From Catenibacterium sp. co_0103 (GTDB taxonomy: Bacteria; Bacillota_I; Bacilli_A; Erysipelotrichales; Coprobacillaceae): a DNA stretch of 6,009 nucleotides. Position 1 is the first letter of the stretch; every line of letters starts with the position of its first letter. The position numbers and the translations under genes are program-made. The notes below the pieces were generated by a model. That model saw only the letters and a list, made by a program, of their open reading frames with translations. It was not told the origin of the DNA and searched no databases. The stretch is from the NCBI RefSeq assembly GCF_004168205.1, contig NZ_RCYB01000112.1, positions 1 to 6,009 of the forward strand. The letters are read 5' to 3'. Shown piece after piece: positions 1 through 5,992 of the stretch.

Positions 1-99
1 GGAGCCACAGTGTGACCCCCACAGATTTAAAGGTGCTGTTTCCAAGACCCCCAAATATTTAGAGCGAAGGTCTGACCCCCACAAAAATTAAAGACCCCA
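1..99. mobile_element. Probable right end of an IS21-like insertion sequence (partial)
   Basis: There is no coding sequence here. The motif GACCCC(C)A occurs four times on the + strand, at 14-21, 46-53, 74-81 and 93-99. Two copies sit in a longer imperfect direct repeat, 10-32 and 70-93, which share TGACCCCCACA exactly 60 bases apart plus a following TTAAAG-like tail. Read inward from position 99 on the minus strand, the sequence begins TGGGGTC and then has TGTGGGGGTCA. IS21-family ends are known to start with TG and to carry several internal copies of part of the terminal repeat, thought to be transposase-binding sites, and GGGGGTCA-type motifs are common in them. The istA/istB genes would lie off the left edge. 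The family assignment and the exact boundary at 99 are inference; a degenerate, transposase-free remnant is equally possible. Confidence 0.42.
10..93 (+). repeat. Direct repeat pair (10-32 and 70-93) with shared TGACCCCCACA core
   Basis: Copies at 10-32 and 70-93 share GT(G/C)TGACCCCCACA followed by an A/T stretch ending in TTAAAG, with a one-base length difference in the A/T part. The cores at 13-23 and 73-83 are identical and start 60 bases apart. A partial third copy (AAGACCCCCA) lies between them at 44-53 and a fourth (AAAGACCCCA) at 90-99. The G/C-rich cores stand out sharply from the AT-rich surroundings. Regularly spaced repeats of this kind fit protein-binding sites at a transposon end. 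Confidence 0.7.
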
Positions 100-147
100 T
101 AATGCATGCTTCCCTTTTTTTAACTCCAATTACAGTCATTGTACTGT

Positions 148-176
148 TTTATATAGATTCTCTCATGACATATATA
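148..176 (+). promoter_or_regulatory. Candidate promoter of the adhesin gene
   Basis: A possible -35 box TTTATA (148-153; 4 of 6 matches to TTGACA) is followed by a 17-base spacer and a -10 box TATATA (171-176; 4 of 6 matches to TATAAT). This predicts transcription starting near 183, about 27 bases before the ATG at 210. The region is so AT-rich that other pairings are possible, for example TATAGA at 152-157. The -10 box lies inside the palindrome at 167-180, which would suit control by a repressor. Confidence 0.3.
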
Positions 177-180
177 TGTC
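167..180. promoter_or_regulatory. Perfect 14-bp palindrome followed by a T7 tract
   Basis: GACATATATATGTC is its own reverse complement and is followed immediately by seven T residues (181-187). As DNA it could be an operator for a dimeric regulator, overlapping the candidate -10 box of the adhesin gene. As RNA it could form only a weak 5-bp stem with a 4-base loop before a U-tract, so it would be at best a poor terminator. The palindrome is directly visible; the function is inferred. Confidence 0.35.
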
Positions 181-196
181 TTTTTTTATTTAGTGG

Positions 197-203
197 AAAG
201 GGA
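197..203 (+). promoter_or_regulatory. Ribosome binding site that sets the adhesin start
   Basis: AAAGGGA ends 6 bases before the ATG at 210. It supports this ATG rather than the in-frame ATG at 102, which has no purine-rich site in front of it (the preceding bases are GACCCCATA) and lies only 3 bases past the presumed mobile-element end. Confidence 0.6.
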
Positions 204-209
204 AACAAG

Positions 210-3200
210 ATGAATATTGTAAGAAGAATAGGTGCTGTTCTATTATCATTACTTATGATAGTAGGGATCACTACACAAAGTGTCAGTGCAGCATCCTATA
301 AAATGGAATGGCATGGTAAATCTACTGCATATGGCAGTACTGTAGGTAATTTCACAATCGATGGAAGAAGAGCCTGGTGTATTGAACATAAGAAGACAAC
401 TCCATCGAATCAAACAATGTCCGGTGATTTTTATACAAGCACAGAACCTAAATATGCGAACATACGTAAGATTATGTATTATGGATGGTTTGGTTATCAG
501 ACATGGGATGGTATGAATGGATTAAATGATGATGAAAAGAATGTCATTATGTCCATGGCACTCTCTCATGCTTATTCTAATACAACACTTAAAAAAGGTA
601 AGATTGCTGATTTCTATAATTATGCAACTTCTAAACCTGATCCTTTGAATCAGAATAATCTTTTATTTAGTAAGAATGAGTTAAGTACTTACTATGATCA
701 AAATGCGAGAGTACAGAAATCAGAATCAGTCAGACTCAATGGTCCTAATGGATATCATATCACAATTAGTACTGGTACAAATAAAGCAAAGGTAGTCAAT
801 GAAACAAGAAACCAGTCTGGTGAAACAGTAGATATCTATGGTGGAGATACAATGCATTATGAAGCAGATGCGACTTATACAGGACCAGTCTATTCTGGTT
901 ATAAGTCAGGAGGTTTCACTTTTGCGCCATTAATTATTCATAATGGCAATAATAAATACCAGCATATTAGTACTTGGTATACACTTCCTCCAGAAGTCAC
1001 TACATTTGCGAATGCACAGTTCCAGGCAGTGATTGGAAGATTAAAGCTTAGAAAGACAGATGTAGGTGGAAAACTATTAGATGGTGCCATATTCCATGTG
1101 ACTGGTAATAACTTTGATCAGGATGTGACAGTCACTAATGGTGAAATAGTACTTGATAACTTATTAGTAGGTGAATATACCATTACTGAAAAGAATGCCC
1201 CTCATGGATATTTAGTGAATACAGCAACATTTAGCACAACAGTTAATCCAGGAGAAACATCAGAAGTCACTATTACTGATGAAGCCCCTACAGGACAAAT
1301 TCTTATAAAGAAATCTGATGCAGATGGACTTGTACAAGGTGAAGCGTCATTAGAAGGTGCTGAATATACAGTATATAACTCAGAAAATAAAGAAGTAGGT
1401 AAAATCATGACTGATAAGACAGGTCGTGGTCAATTAAATAATCTTGTATTAGGTATTTATACAGTAAAAGAAACAAAAGCACCTGTAGGTTATAACTTAG
1501 ATCCTCAAACTTATACAGTAGAACTTACTTACAAGGATCAGACAACTTCTATTGTATGGAATCATGTCGAATCTCAAGATAAAGTAAAAGTAGGACAGAT
1601 TGAAATACTAAAGACTGATACAAATAATCATCCATTAAAGGGTGGAGAATTTGGTATTTATGCGAATAATGATATGTATATCGGTCATACCCTTTATAAG
1701 AAAGGTCAGCTTGTGATGTCTATTAAGACAAATGACAAAGGTATCGCAAAATCTGGTAATTTACCATATGGTTCATATTATGTAAAAGAATTATCTGCAC
1801 CAGATCAAGAAGATGGTAATAAAGAAAACTTTGTCTTATCTGATGAAACACAATATGTTAAGATCACTGGCGATAAGCTGTTCTCTATGACTTTTGTAGA
1901 TACAACTGTTACTGCATCTAAGAGAGATATTGCAGGTACAGATGAAATCAAAGGTGCAAAGATGCAGGTCACAGATATGAATGGAAAGATTATTGATACA
2001 TGGACTTCTACTAATAAACCTCATTCAATCAAAGGATTAACTGAAGGACATGACTATATCTTAACTGAAATCACAGCACCTAATGGCTTTGTGAAAGCTG
2101 AATCTATTAAGTTTACTGTATCTAAAGAAAAGAAGAATCAAGCAGTTGTAATGAAAGATAAACAGGTTAAGATTTCTAAGACAGATTTAACTGGTGAGAA
2201 GGAAGTAGTAGGTGCTCATCTAGAAGTAAGAGATGAATTGAATAAAGTTGTAGATTCATGGACTTCTAGTGAAGAAGCACATTATGTAAGTGGACTTGAA
2301 GAAGGAAAGAAATATACACTTATTGAAACAACAGCCCCAGATGGTTATATTAAGGCTGAATCTATCACATTCACTGTATCTAATGAGAAGAAGAATGAAG
2401 CATATGTAATGAAGGATGGACAAATCACAGTTTCAAAAACTACAATTACAGGTAAAGAAGAATTAGAAGGCGCACAACTGGAAGTAAGAGATGAATCAAA
2501 TAATGTAGTAGATTCATGGACTTCTACTCATGTTCCTCATTATGTCAGTGGACTAAAAGAAGGTCAAACTTATACACTTATTGAAACAACAGCACCTGAT
2601 GGTTATGCGAAAGCAGAATCTATCACATTTACAGTGTCTAATGAGAACAAAACAGTAGTCATGAAGGATGCTGAAATTATTATTAATAAGGTAGATGAAG
2701 AAACAGAAGAACCTGTATTAGATGCCCAGTTCTCTGTATTTGATATGGAAGGAAATCTCATTGATCAGTGGATTACTGATGGTAAAGCTCATGCAGTGAG
2801 TCATCTAGAAGCAGGTAAAGAATATATTCTTAAGGAAACAAAGACACCTAGAGGATATCAAACAGTAACAGATACTGCATTCACTGTTTCTGGAGAAGAA
2901 GATTTATTTTTAGAAATCAAAGAAAAGCCGATATTAGTGAATATCCAGGTGAATAAGGTGGATGCCAAGACAAAACAATTAATCAAAGATAAAGACTTTG
3001 AATTCACACTTTACAAAGACCCTGATTGTATTTATAGTATGGTTGCTGCCTCATCAAAAGATGGTAGCGCAACATTTAAAGATTTAAGATATGGTACATA
3101 CTATATCAAAGAAACAAAAGCACCATTTGGCTACCACTTATCTACAGAAGTCAAGAAGGTCGTCATTGATGAAAATGTGAAGGGCGATACATATACATTT

Positions 3201-3326
3201 GATTATGAGAATACACCAATAGAAATCATTCAAACAGGTGATCCAACAAATCTATTAATGATAATTGGTTTAGGTTTAGTCTCAATGATTTCTATTATTT
3301 TCATTCTTATTAAGAAAGAAAGCTAA
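210..3326 (+). CDS. Cell-wall-anchored multi-domain adhesin (thioester-like domain plus eight CnaB/SpaA domains)
   Basis: This 1038-residue surface protein is probably secreted and joined covalently to the wall to mediate adhesion. Residues 1-27 form a signal peptide (RR, hydrophobic core, VSA|A). Residues 28-275 resemble thioester adhesin heads: AWCIEHKKTTP contains Cys57, followed by IMYYGWFG and MSMALSHAYSN, but the usual Gln of the second motif seems to be Ser115. Eight CnaB/SpaA domains follow, at about 277-360, 363-458, 463-566, 567-650, 651-736, 737-820, 821-906 and 909-1003. Most show K-x-D, an E-box such as KETKAPxGY, and a final Asn/Asp, the triad for Lys-Asn/Asp isopeptide bonds. 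The C-terminus has IIQTGD (1006-1011), a membrane span (about 1015-1034) and a KKES tail, a sorting signal with Pro missing. No YPK-type pilin motif is seen, so it is more likely a stand-alone or tip adhesin than a backbone pilin. The reading frame is open back to 102, but signal peptide and ribosome site place the start at 210. Its ligand and sortase are unknown. Confidence 0.9.
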   Translation: MNIVRRIGAVLLSLLMIVGITTQSVSAASYKMEWHGKSTAYGSTVGNFTIDGRRAWCIEHKKTTPSNQTMSGDFYTSTEPKYANIRKIMYYGWFGYQTWDGMNGLNDDEKNVIMSMALSHAYSNTTLKKGKIADFYNYATSKPDPLNQNNLLFSKNELSTYYDQNARVQKSESVRLNGPNGYHITISTGTNKAKVVNETRNQSGETVDIYGGDTMHYEADATYTGPVYSGYKSGGFTFAPLIIHNGNNKYQHISTWYTLPPEVTTFANAQFQAVIGRLKLRKTDVGGKLLDGAIFHVTGNNFDQDVTVTNGEIVLDNLLVGEYTITEKNAPHGYLVNTATFSTTVNPGETSEVTITDEAPTGQILIKKSDADGLVQGEASLEGAEYTVYNSENKEVGKIMTDKTGRGQLNNLVLGIYTVKETKAPVGYNLDPQTYTVELTYKDQTTSIVWNHVESQDKVKVGQIEILKTDTNNHPLKGGEFGIYANNDMYIGHTLYKKGQLVMSIKTNDKGIAKSGNLPYGSYYVKELSAPDQEDGNKENFVLSDETQYVKITGDKLFSMTFVDTTVTASKRDIAGTDEIKGAKMQVTDMNGKIIDTWTSTNKPHSIKGLTEGHDYILTEITAPNGFVKAESIKFTVSKEKKNQAVVMKDKQVKISKTDLTGEKEVVGAHLEVRDELNKVVDSWTSSEEAHYVSGLEEGKKYTLIETTAPDGYIKAESITFTVSNEKKNEAYVMKDGQITVSKTTITGKEELEGAQLEVRDESNNVVDSWTSTHVPHYVSGLKEGQTYTLIETTAPDGYAKAESITFTVSNENKTVVMKDAEIIINKVDEETEEPVLDAQFSVFDMEGNLIDQWITDGKAHAVSHLEAGKEYILKETKTPRGYQTVTDTAFTVSGEEDLFLEIKEKPILVNIQVNKVDAKTKQLIKDKDFEFTLYKDPDCIYSMVAASSKDGSATFKDLRYGTYYIKETKAPFGYHLSTEVKKVVIDENVKGDTYTFDYENTPIEIIQTGDPTNLLMIIGLGLVSMISIIFILIKKES
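1908..2927 (+). repeat. Four related tandem repeat units (about 84-86 codons each) inside the adhesin
   Basis: Units lie at 1908-2159, 2160-2417, 2418-2669 and 2670-2927. Each encodes a pattern of D-x-W-(T/I), then PH or AH, a GL-x-EG-like turn, Y-x-L-x-E and a P-x-G-(Y/F) E-box. Units two and three are closest: both encode YTLIETTAPDGY and AESITFTVSNE, and they share 23 identical bases (2313-2335 and 2571-2593), exactly 258 bases or 86 codons apart. The first, second, fifth-in-line and last domains of the protein are more divergent, so this block probably grew by internal duplication. Confidence 0.8.
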
Positions 3327-3333
3327 TATTTAG

Positions 3334-3362
3334 GACTGGAGAAATCTCTCTCCAGTCTTTTT
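3334..3362 (+). terminator. Rho-independent terminator after the adhesin gene
   Basis: GACTGGAGA (3334-3342) pairs perfectly with TCTCCAGTC (3349-3357), giving a 9-bp stem with a 6-base loop, followed by TTTTT (3358-3362). It starts 8 bases after the adhesin stop codon and separates the adhesin from the downstream operon. Confidence 0.92.
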
Positions 3363-3376
3363 CTATTAATATGACT

Positions 3377-3404
3377 TTTTTTTATTGAGACCTTCCTATA
3401 TAAT
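3377..3404 (+). promoter_or_regulatory. Promoter of the HAD-hisC-ppaX operon
   Basis: A perfect -10 box TATAAT lies at 3399-3404. At the correct distance upstream there is only a T-run (3376-3383), so the -35 box is weak (TTTTTT at 3377-3382, 16-base spacer). The better-looking TTGAGA at 3385-3390 is only 8 bases from the -10 and is too close to serve. Transcription would begin near 3411, leaving a leader of under 20 bases with no room for a riboswitch or attenuator. Confidence 0.6.
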
Positions 3405-3412
3405 GGGAAATT

Positions 3413-3419
3413 AAGGAGG
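3413..3419 (+). promoter_or_regulatory. Strong ribosome binding site of the HAD hydrolase gene
   Basis: AAGGAGG is a full match to the Shine-Dalgarno consensus and ends 8 bases before the ATG at 3428, fixing that start. Confidence 0.85.
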
Positions 3420-3427
3420 GTGGAACT

Positions 3428-4204
3428 ATGAAAATGGTATTTTGTGATATAGATGGAACTCTTTATCGTGAAAATGAACAGATCTCACCTTTAAACAAAG
3501 AAGCCTTAACACGTTTTCGTGATGCAGGCGGTCAAGTTGTTTATTGTACAGGACGTCATATATTAGAAATGAATAAAATCCTTGAGCAGGATGGTTATCC
3601 TTTTGATTATCTTGTTTTAAACAATGGTGGGGCAATCCTTGATTCCAATAAAGAAACTCTCTATGAGAAACATATAGAACAATCAATTGGACTTGACATT
3701 CTACAATGGGGAGTAGATGCCAATATGTTTGTGCATATGTGTGATGGAAAGAATAGTTATGGTTGTTTTAATCATCAATCTTTTGCACATAGTGATATGG
3801 GAAATATACCTATTCCTGACGACTATATGACATTAATGAAGAAAAGTCCTTCATTTCAAATCATTAGCTTAAATCAGGAAGATAATCAGACTGATAGAAT
3901 TAATATCATTAAGAAAAGAATTGAAGACAAATATGGTGATGATGTTGAATGTCATCCTAATCTTTATTTCCTAGATATTGTTCCTAACAACTGTTCTAAA
4001 GGGAGTGGTGTCACTTATCTCAAGGACAAAACAAATGCGATAACCTATACAATAGGTGATTCATGGAATGACCTTTCAATGATTGAAGCAGGAGATCATG
4101 GCTGTACATTTAATTATGCACATGATGATATTCAAGAAAAAGCAGATCATATTTATAGTTATGTCTATGAAATGATCGATGATATACTAGGGGGTAAAAT
4201 ATAG
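3428..4204 (+). CDS. HAD superfamily hydrolase, Cof-type (subfamily IIB)
   Basis: This 258-residue protein is probably a cytoplasmic Mg-dependent phosphatase acting on a small phosphorylated metabolite such as a sugar phosphate; the substrate cannot be read from the sequence. All four HAD motifs are present: CDIDGT with nucleophile Asp7 and general acid Asp9, CTGR with Thr41, Lys191 in CSKGSGV, and GDSWNDLSMI with Asp211 and Asp215. The long insert between motifs II and III (about residues 70-185) is the C2-type cap that defines Cof-like enzymes, and the length is typical. It is the first gene of an operon with hisC and ppaX; its TAG stop shares one base with the hisC GTG start, so the two are probably translationally coupled. 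Association with hisC raises a possible role in histidinol-phosphate dephosphorylation, but known HAD histidinol phosphatases belong to a different subfamily, so this remains speculative. Confidence 0.88.
   Translation: MKMVFCDIDGTLYRENEQISPLNKEALTRFRDAGGQVVYCTGRHILEMNKILEQDGYPFDYLVLNNGGAILDSNKETLYEKHIEQSIGLDILQWGVDANMFVHMCDGKNSYGCFNHQSFAHSDMGNIPIPDDYMTLMKKSPSFQIISLNQEDNQTDRINIIKKRIEDKYGDDVECHPNLYFLDIVPNNCSKGSGVTYLKDKTNAITYTIGDSWNDLSMIEAGDHGCTFNYAHDDIQEKADHIYSYVYEMIDDILGGKI
4189..4194 (+). promoter_or_regulatory. Ribosome binding site supporting the GTG start of hisC
   Basis: AGGGGG lies inside the end of the preceding gene, 9 bases before GTG at 4204. The next in-frame ATG (4264, residue 21) would remove the SWRNNLRDVEPYV segment typical of the HisC N-terminus, so GTG is the start. 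Confidence 0.7.
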
Positions 4205-5262
4205 TGAGCTGGAGAAATAATTTAAGAGATGTAGAACCTTATGTGGCTGGTGAACAGCCTAAGATGTCTAATCTTATCAAACTAAACACAAATGAAAATC
4301 CATATGAACCAGGAGAAAAAGTCAAAGAAGCGATTCAATCTTTTGATCCATTTAAACTAAGACTCTATCCTGATGCAGATGCATCAAAGCTTAAACATTT
4401 AATTGCAGAGTATCATGGATTAGAAGATGATCAGGTCTTTTTAGGTAACGGAAGTGATGAAGTTCTCGCCTTAACATTCTTAACATGCTTTAACGGACAG
4501 AATCCTATTCTTTTCCCAGATATTACTTATTCTTTCTATCCTGTTTATTGTGAACTGTTTAATATTGATTATAAGACAGTGGCACTTGATGATGCATTTA
4601 AGATTAAGAAAGAAGATTATTTTAATAAGAATGGTGGAATTATCTTCCCTAATCCAAATGCGCCAACAGGTGAACTTATGTCTGTAGATGATATCGAAGA
4701 TATTATCAAACATAATCCTGAGAGTGTTGTTGTGATTGATGAAGCCTATATTGATTTTGGTGGAGAAACAGTCATACCACTCTTAAAGAAATATGATAAC
4801 TTACTTGTGATTCATACATTCTCTAAATTCCGTTCACTTGCAGGTAGTAGACTTGGTGTAGCTTTAGGTAATAAAGAGCTTGTATCACATTTATATGATG
4901 TAAAGAATTCATTCAACTCATATCCAATTGATGCACTCGCTCAGGTGATTGGCGAAGCTTCTATTCAAGACAGTGAAGTGATTAAAGAACATGCGAAAAA
5001 GATTATCGCAACACGTGAACGTACTAAAAAAGCCCTTAAAGAAATGGGCTTTACTATGACTGACAGTTATTCTAATTTCATCTTTATTCATCATGATGAT
5101 TATGATGCAGAACATATTTTTAAAGAATTAAGAAAGAAACATATTATTGTAAGATATTTCAATGCCCCACGTATTAATCAATACTTACGTGTCACTATTG
5201 GAAACGATGAAGAAATGGATGCATTCCTAGAAGCTGTCAGAGAAATTATTCAAGCATTTTAA
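4204..5262 (+). CDS. hisC: Histidinol-phosphate aminotransferase
   Basis: This is a PLP-dependent fold-type I aminotransferase that interconverts imidazole-acetol phosphate plus glutamate with histidinol phosphate plus 2-oxoglutarate in histidine synthesis. The 352 residues match the family's usual length. Visible motifs in order are the N-terminal KLNTNENPYEP (26-36), LYPD with Tyr55, GNGSDE (81-86) for cofactor phosphate contact, FPNPNAPTG with Asn152, DEAYIDF with Asp179 and Tyr182, and HTFSKFRSLAGSRLG with the Schiff-base Lys208 and Arg216. Near the C-terminus, LRVTIG contains Arg329, the likely substrate carboxylate binder. No active-site residue appears to be missing. No other his gene is present, so the enzyme may be an orphan that also transaminates aromatic keto acids, as the Bacillus HisC does. 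A related threonine-phosphate decarboxylase (CobD) is less likely because of the full-length HisC-type N-terminus and the absence of cobalamin genes in the window. Confidence 0.88.
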   Translation: MSWRNNLRDVEPYVAGEQPKMSNLIKLNTNENPYEPGEKVKEAIQSFDPFKLRLYPDADASKLKHLIAEYHGLEDDQVFLGNGSDEVLALTFLTCFNGQNPILFPDITYSFYPVYCELFNIDYKTVALDDAFKIKKEDYFNKNGGIIFPNPNAPTGELMSVDDIEDIIKHNPESVVVIDEAYIDFGGETVIPLLKKYDNLLVIHTFSKFRSLAGSRLGVALGNKELVSHLYDVKNSFNSYPIDALAQVIGEASIQDSEVIKEHAKKIIATRERTKKALKEMGFTMTDSYSNFIFIHHDDYDAEHIFKELRKKHIIVRYFNAPRINQYLRVTIGNDEEMDAFLEAVREIIQAF

Positions 5263-5267
5263 ACACA

Positions 5268-5275
5268 TAAGGAAA
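5268..5275 (+). promoter_or_regulatory. Ribosome binding site upstream of ppaX with overlapping start codons
   Basis: TAAGGAAA lies 11 bases before the ppaX ATG at 5287, with its GGA 13 bases away, which is longer than ideal. It is ideally spaced for an out-of-frame ATG at 5282, which reads Met-Ile-stop (ATG ATA TGA) and whose TGA overlaps the ppaX start. Ribosomes may reach ppaX by terminating and re-initiating there. Confidence 0.45.
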
Positions 5276-5286
5276 CAATTAATGAT

Positions 5287-5934
5287 ATGATAAATACAGA
5301 TAACGTACTTCTATTTGATCTAGATGGAACAGTACTTAATACCGATGAATTGATCTTCCAGTCATTCAGATATACTTTTAAAAAGCTTCTTCCTGATTAC
5401 ACATTATCAGAAGAAGAGCTTCTCTCATTCTTAGGACCACCTTTAAGAGATTCATTTGCACGTTTCTTTTCAGGTGATCAGGTAGATGAAGCAGTACAAA
5501 TCTATCGTGCTTATAATCATGAGAAGCATAATGATTATGTTACTCTATACCCTCATGAAACAGAAGTATTAAAAAAACTTCATGAGAAAGGAATAAGAAT
5601 GGCTGTTGTGACTACAAAATTCAAGGATGCGGCTGTATATGGATTAAAGTGTGCACACTTGGATCAGTATTTTGAAATAGTCATTGGAAGTGATGAAGTC
5701 ACACATGGGAAACCTCATCCAGAAGCAGTATTGACTGCAATGAAGAAAATGAATGTGAATAAAGGTTATATGATTGGCGATAATGTGACTGATATTCAAG
5801 CAGGTAAGAATGCTGGTATTAAGACTATAGGAGTCACTTGGTCTTTAAAAGGCACAGAGGGGCTTCTTGATGAACATCCAGATTATATGATGGAGTCATA
5901 TGATGACTTATATGATTATCTAGAAAGGATGTAA
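5287..5934 (+). CDS. ppaX: Inorganic pyrophosphatase PpaX (HAD subfamily IA)
   Basis: This 215-residue cytoplasmic HAD hydrolase probably splits pyrophosphate to phosphate. In Bacillus subtilis PpaX (216 residues) removes the PPi made when HPr kinase/phosphorylase dephosphorylates HPr(Ser-P) in carbon catabolite control. Visible features are LFDLDGT with nucleophile Asp11 and Asp13, VLNTDELI, the helical cap containing FLGPPLRDSF (48-57), YRAYNHEKH (73-81), VVTTK with Thr109, GKPHPE with Lys142, and GDNVTDIQAGKNAG with Asp165 and Asp169. The stretch GVTWSLKG (182-189) and the cap motifs match my recollection of Bacillus PpaX much better than phosphoglycolate phosphatase, the main alternative within this subfamily. 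It follows hisC by 24 bases and is probably cotranscribed. The usual neighbours hprK and lgt are not in the window. The start at 5287 is the only ATG in frame before motif I. Confidence 0.82.
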   Translation: MINTDNVLLFDLDGTVLNTDELIFQSFRYTFKKLLPDYTLSEEELLSFLGPPLRDSFARFFSGDQVDEAVQIYRAYNHEKHNDYVTLYPHETEVLKKLHEKGIRMAVVTTKFKDAAVYGLKCAHLDQYFEIVIGSDEVTHGKPHPEAVLTAMKKMNVNKGYMIGDNVTDIQAGKNAGIKTIGVTWSLKGTEGLLDEHPDYMMESYDDLYDYLERM

Positions 5935-5963
5935 GTGTGAAACAAAAATCAATCAAAACGTAT

Positions 5964-5992
5964 AAAAAAAGACAAACTTAAAAACAAGTTTG
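5964..5992 (-). terminator. Candidate terminator for a minus-strand gene beyond the right edge
   Basis: CAAACTT (5973-5979) and AAGTTTG (5986-5992) form a 7-bp stem with a 6-base loop. On the plus strand it is followed only by AATAATTT, a poor U-tract. On the minus strand it is followed by TC and then seven T residues (complement of 5964-5970), a good terminator tail. This suggests a convergent gene to the right, although weak two-way termination after ppaX is also possible. The stem is AT-rich and not very stable. Confidence 0.4.

Noticed and set aside
1..99. CRISPR array suggested by the regularly repeated GACCCCC motif
   Set aside because: The repeats are short and imperfect, and their spacing is uneven (32, 28 and 19 bases between starts), unlike CRISPR repeats and spacers.
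115..121. T7 tract as a phase-variation switch for the adhesin
   Set aside because: It lies outside the likely coding region starting at 210, and runs of this length are common in such AT-rich DNA. Only an effect on promoter spacing would be possible.
102..209. In-frame extension of the adhesin by 36 residues to an ATG at 102
   Set aside because: There is no ribosome site before 102, and the extra residues put a second hydrophobic stretch in front of a complete signal peptide that starts at 210 with its own purine-rich site.
1202..2024. Minus-strand open frames at 1202-1408 and 1836-2024
   Set aside because: They lie opposite the adhesin, have no ribosome sites or recognisable domains, and reflect its codon pattern read backwards.
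277..3326. Adhesin as a pilus backbone subunit
   Set aside because: No YPK-type pilin lysine motif, no second pilin gene and no sortase gene are visible; the architecture suits a stand-alone or tip adhesin better.
3363..3427. T-box or his leader controlling the hisC operon
   Set aside because: The predicted transcript leader is under 20 bases, too short for a T-box, attenuator or riboswitch.
3426..3686. Minus-strand open frame of 86 codons opposite the Cof-type HAD gene
   Set aside because: The plus strand encodes clear HAD motifs here; the reverse frame has no recognisable features.
4480..5115. Minus-strand open frames at 4480-4713 and 4918-5115
   Set aside because: They are antisense to conserved HisC motifs, and their composition (Ile-, Cys- and Phe-rich) is typical of a shadow frame.
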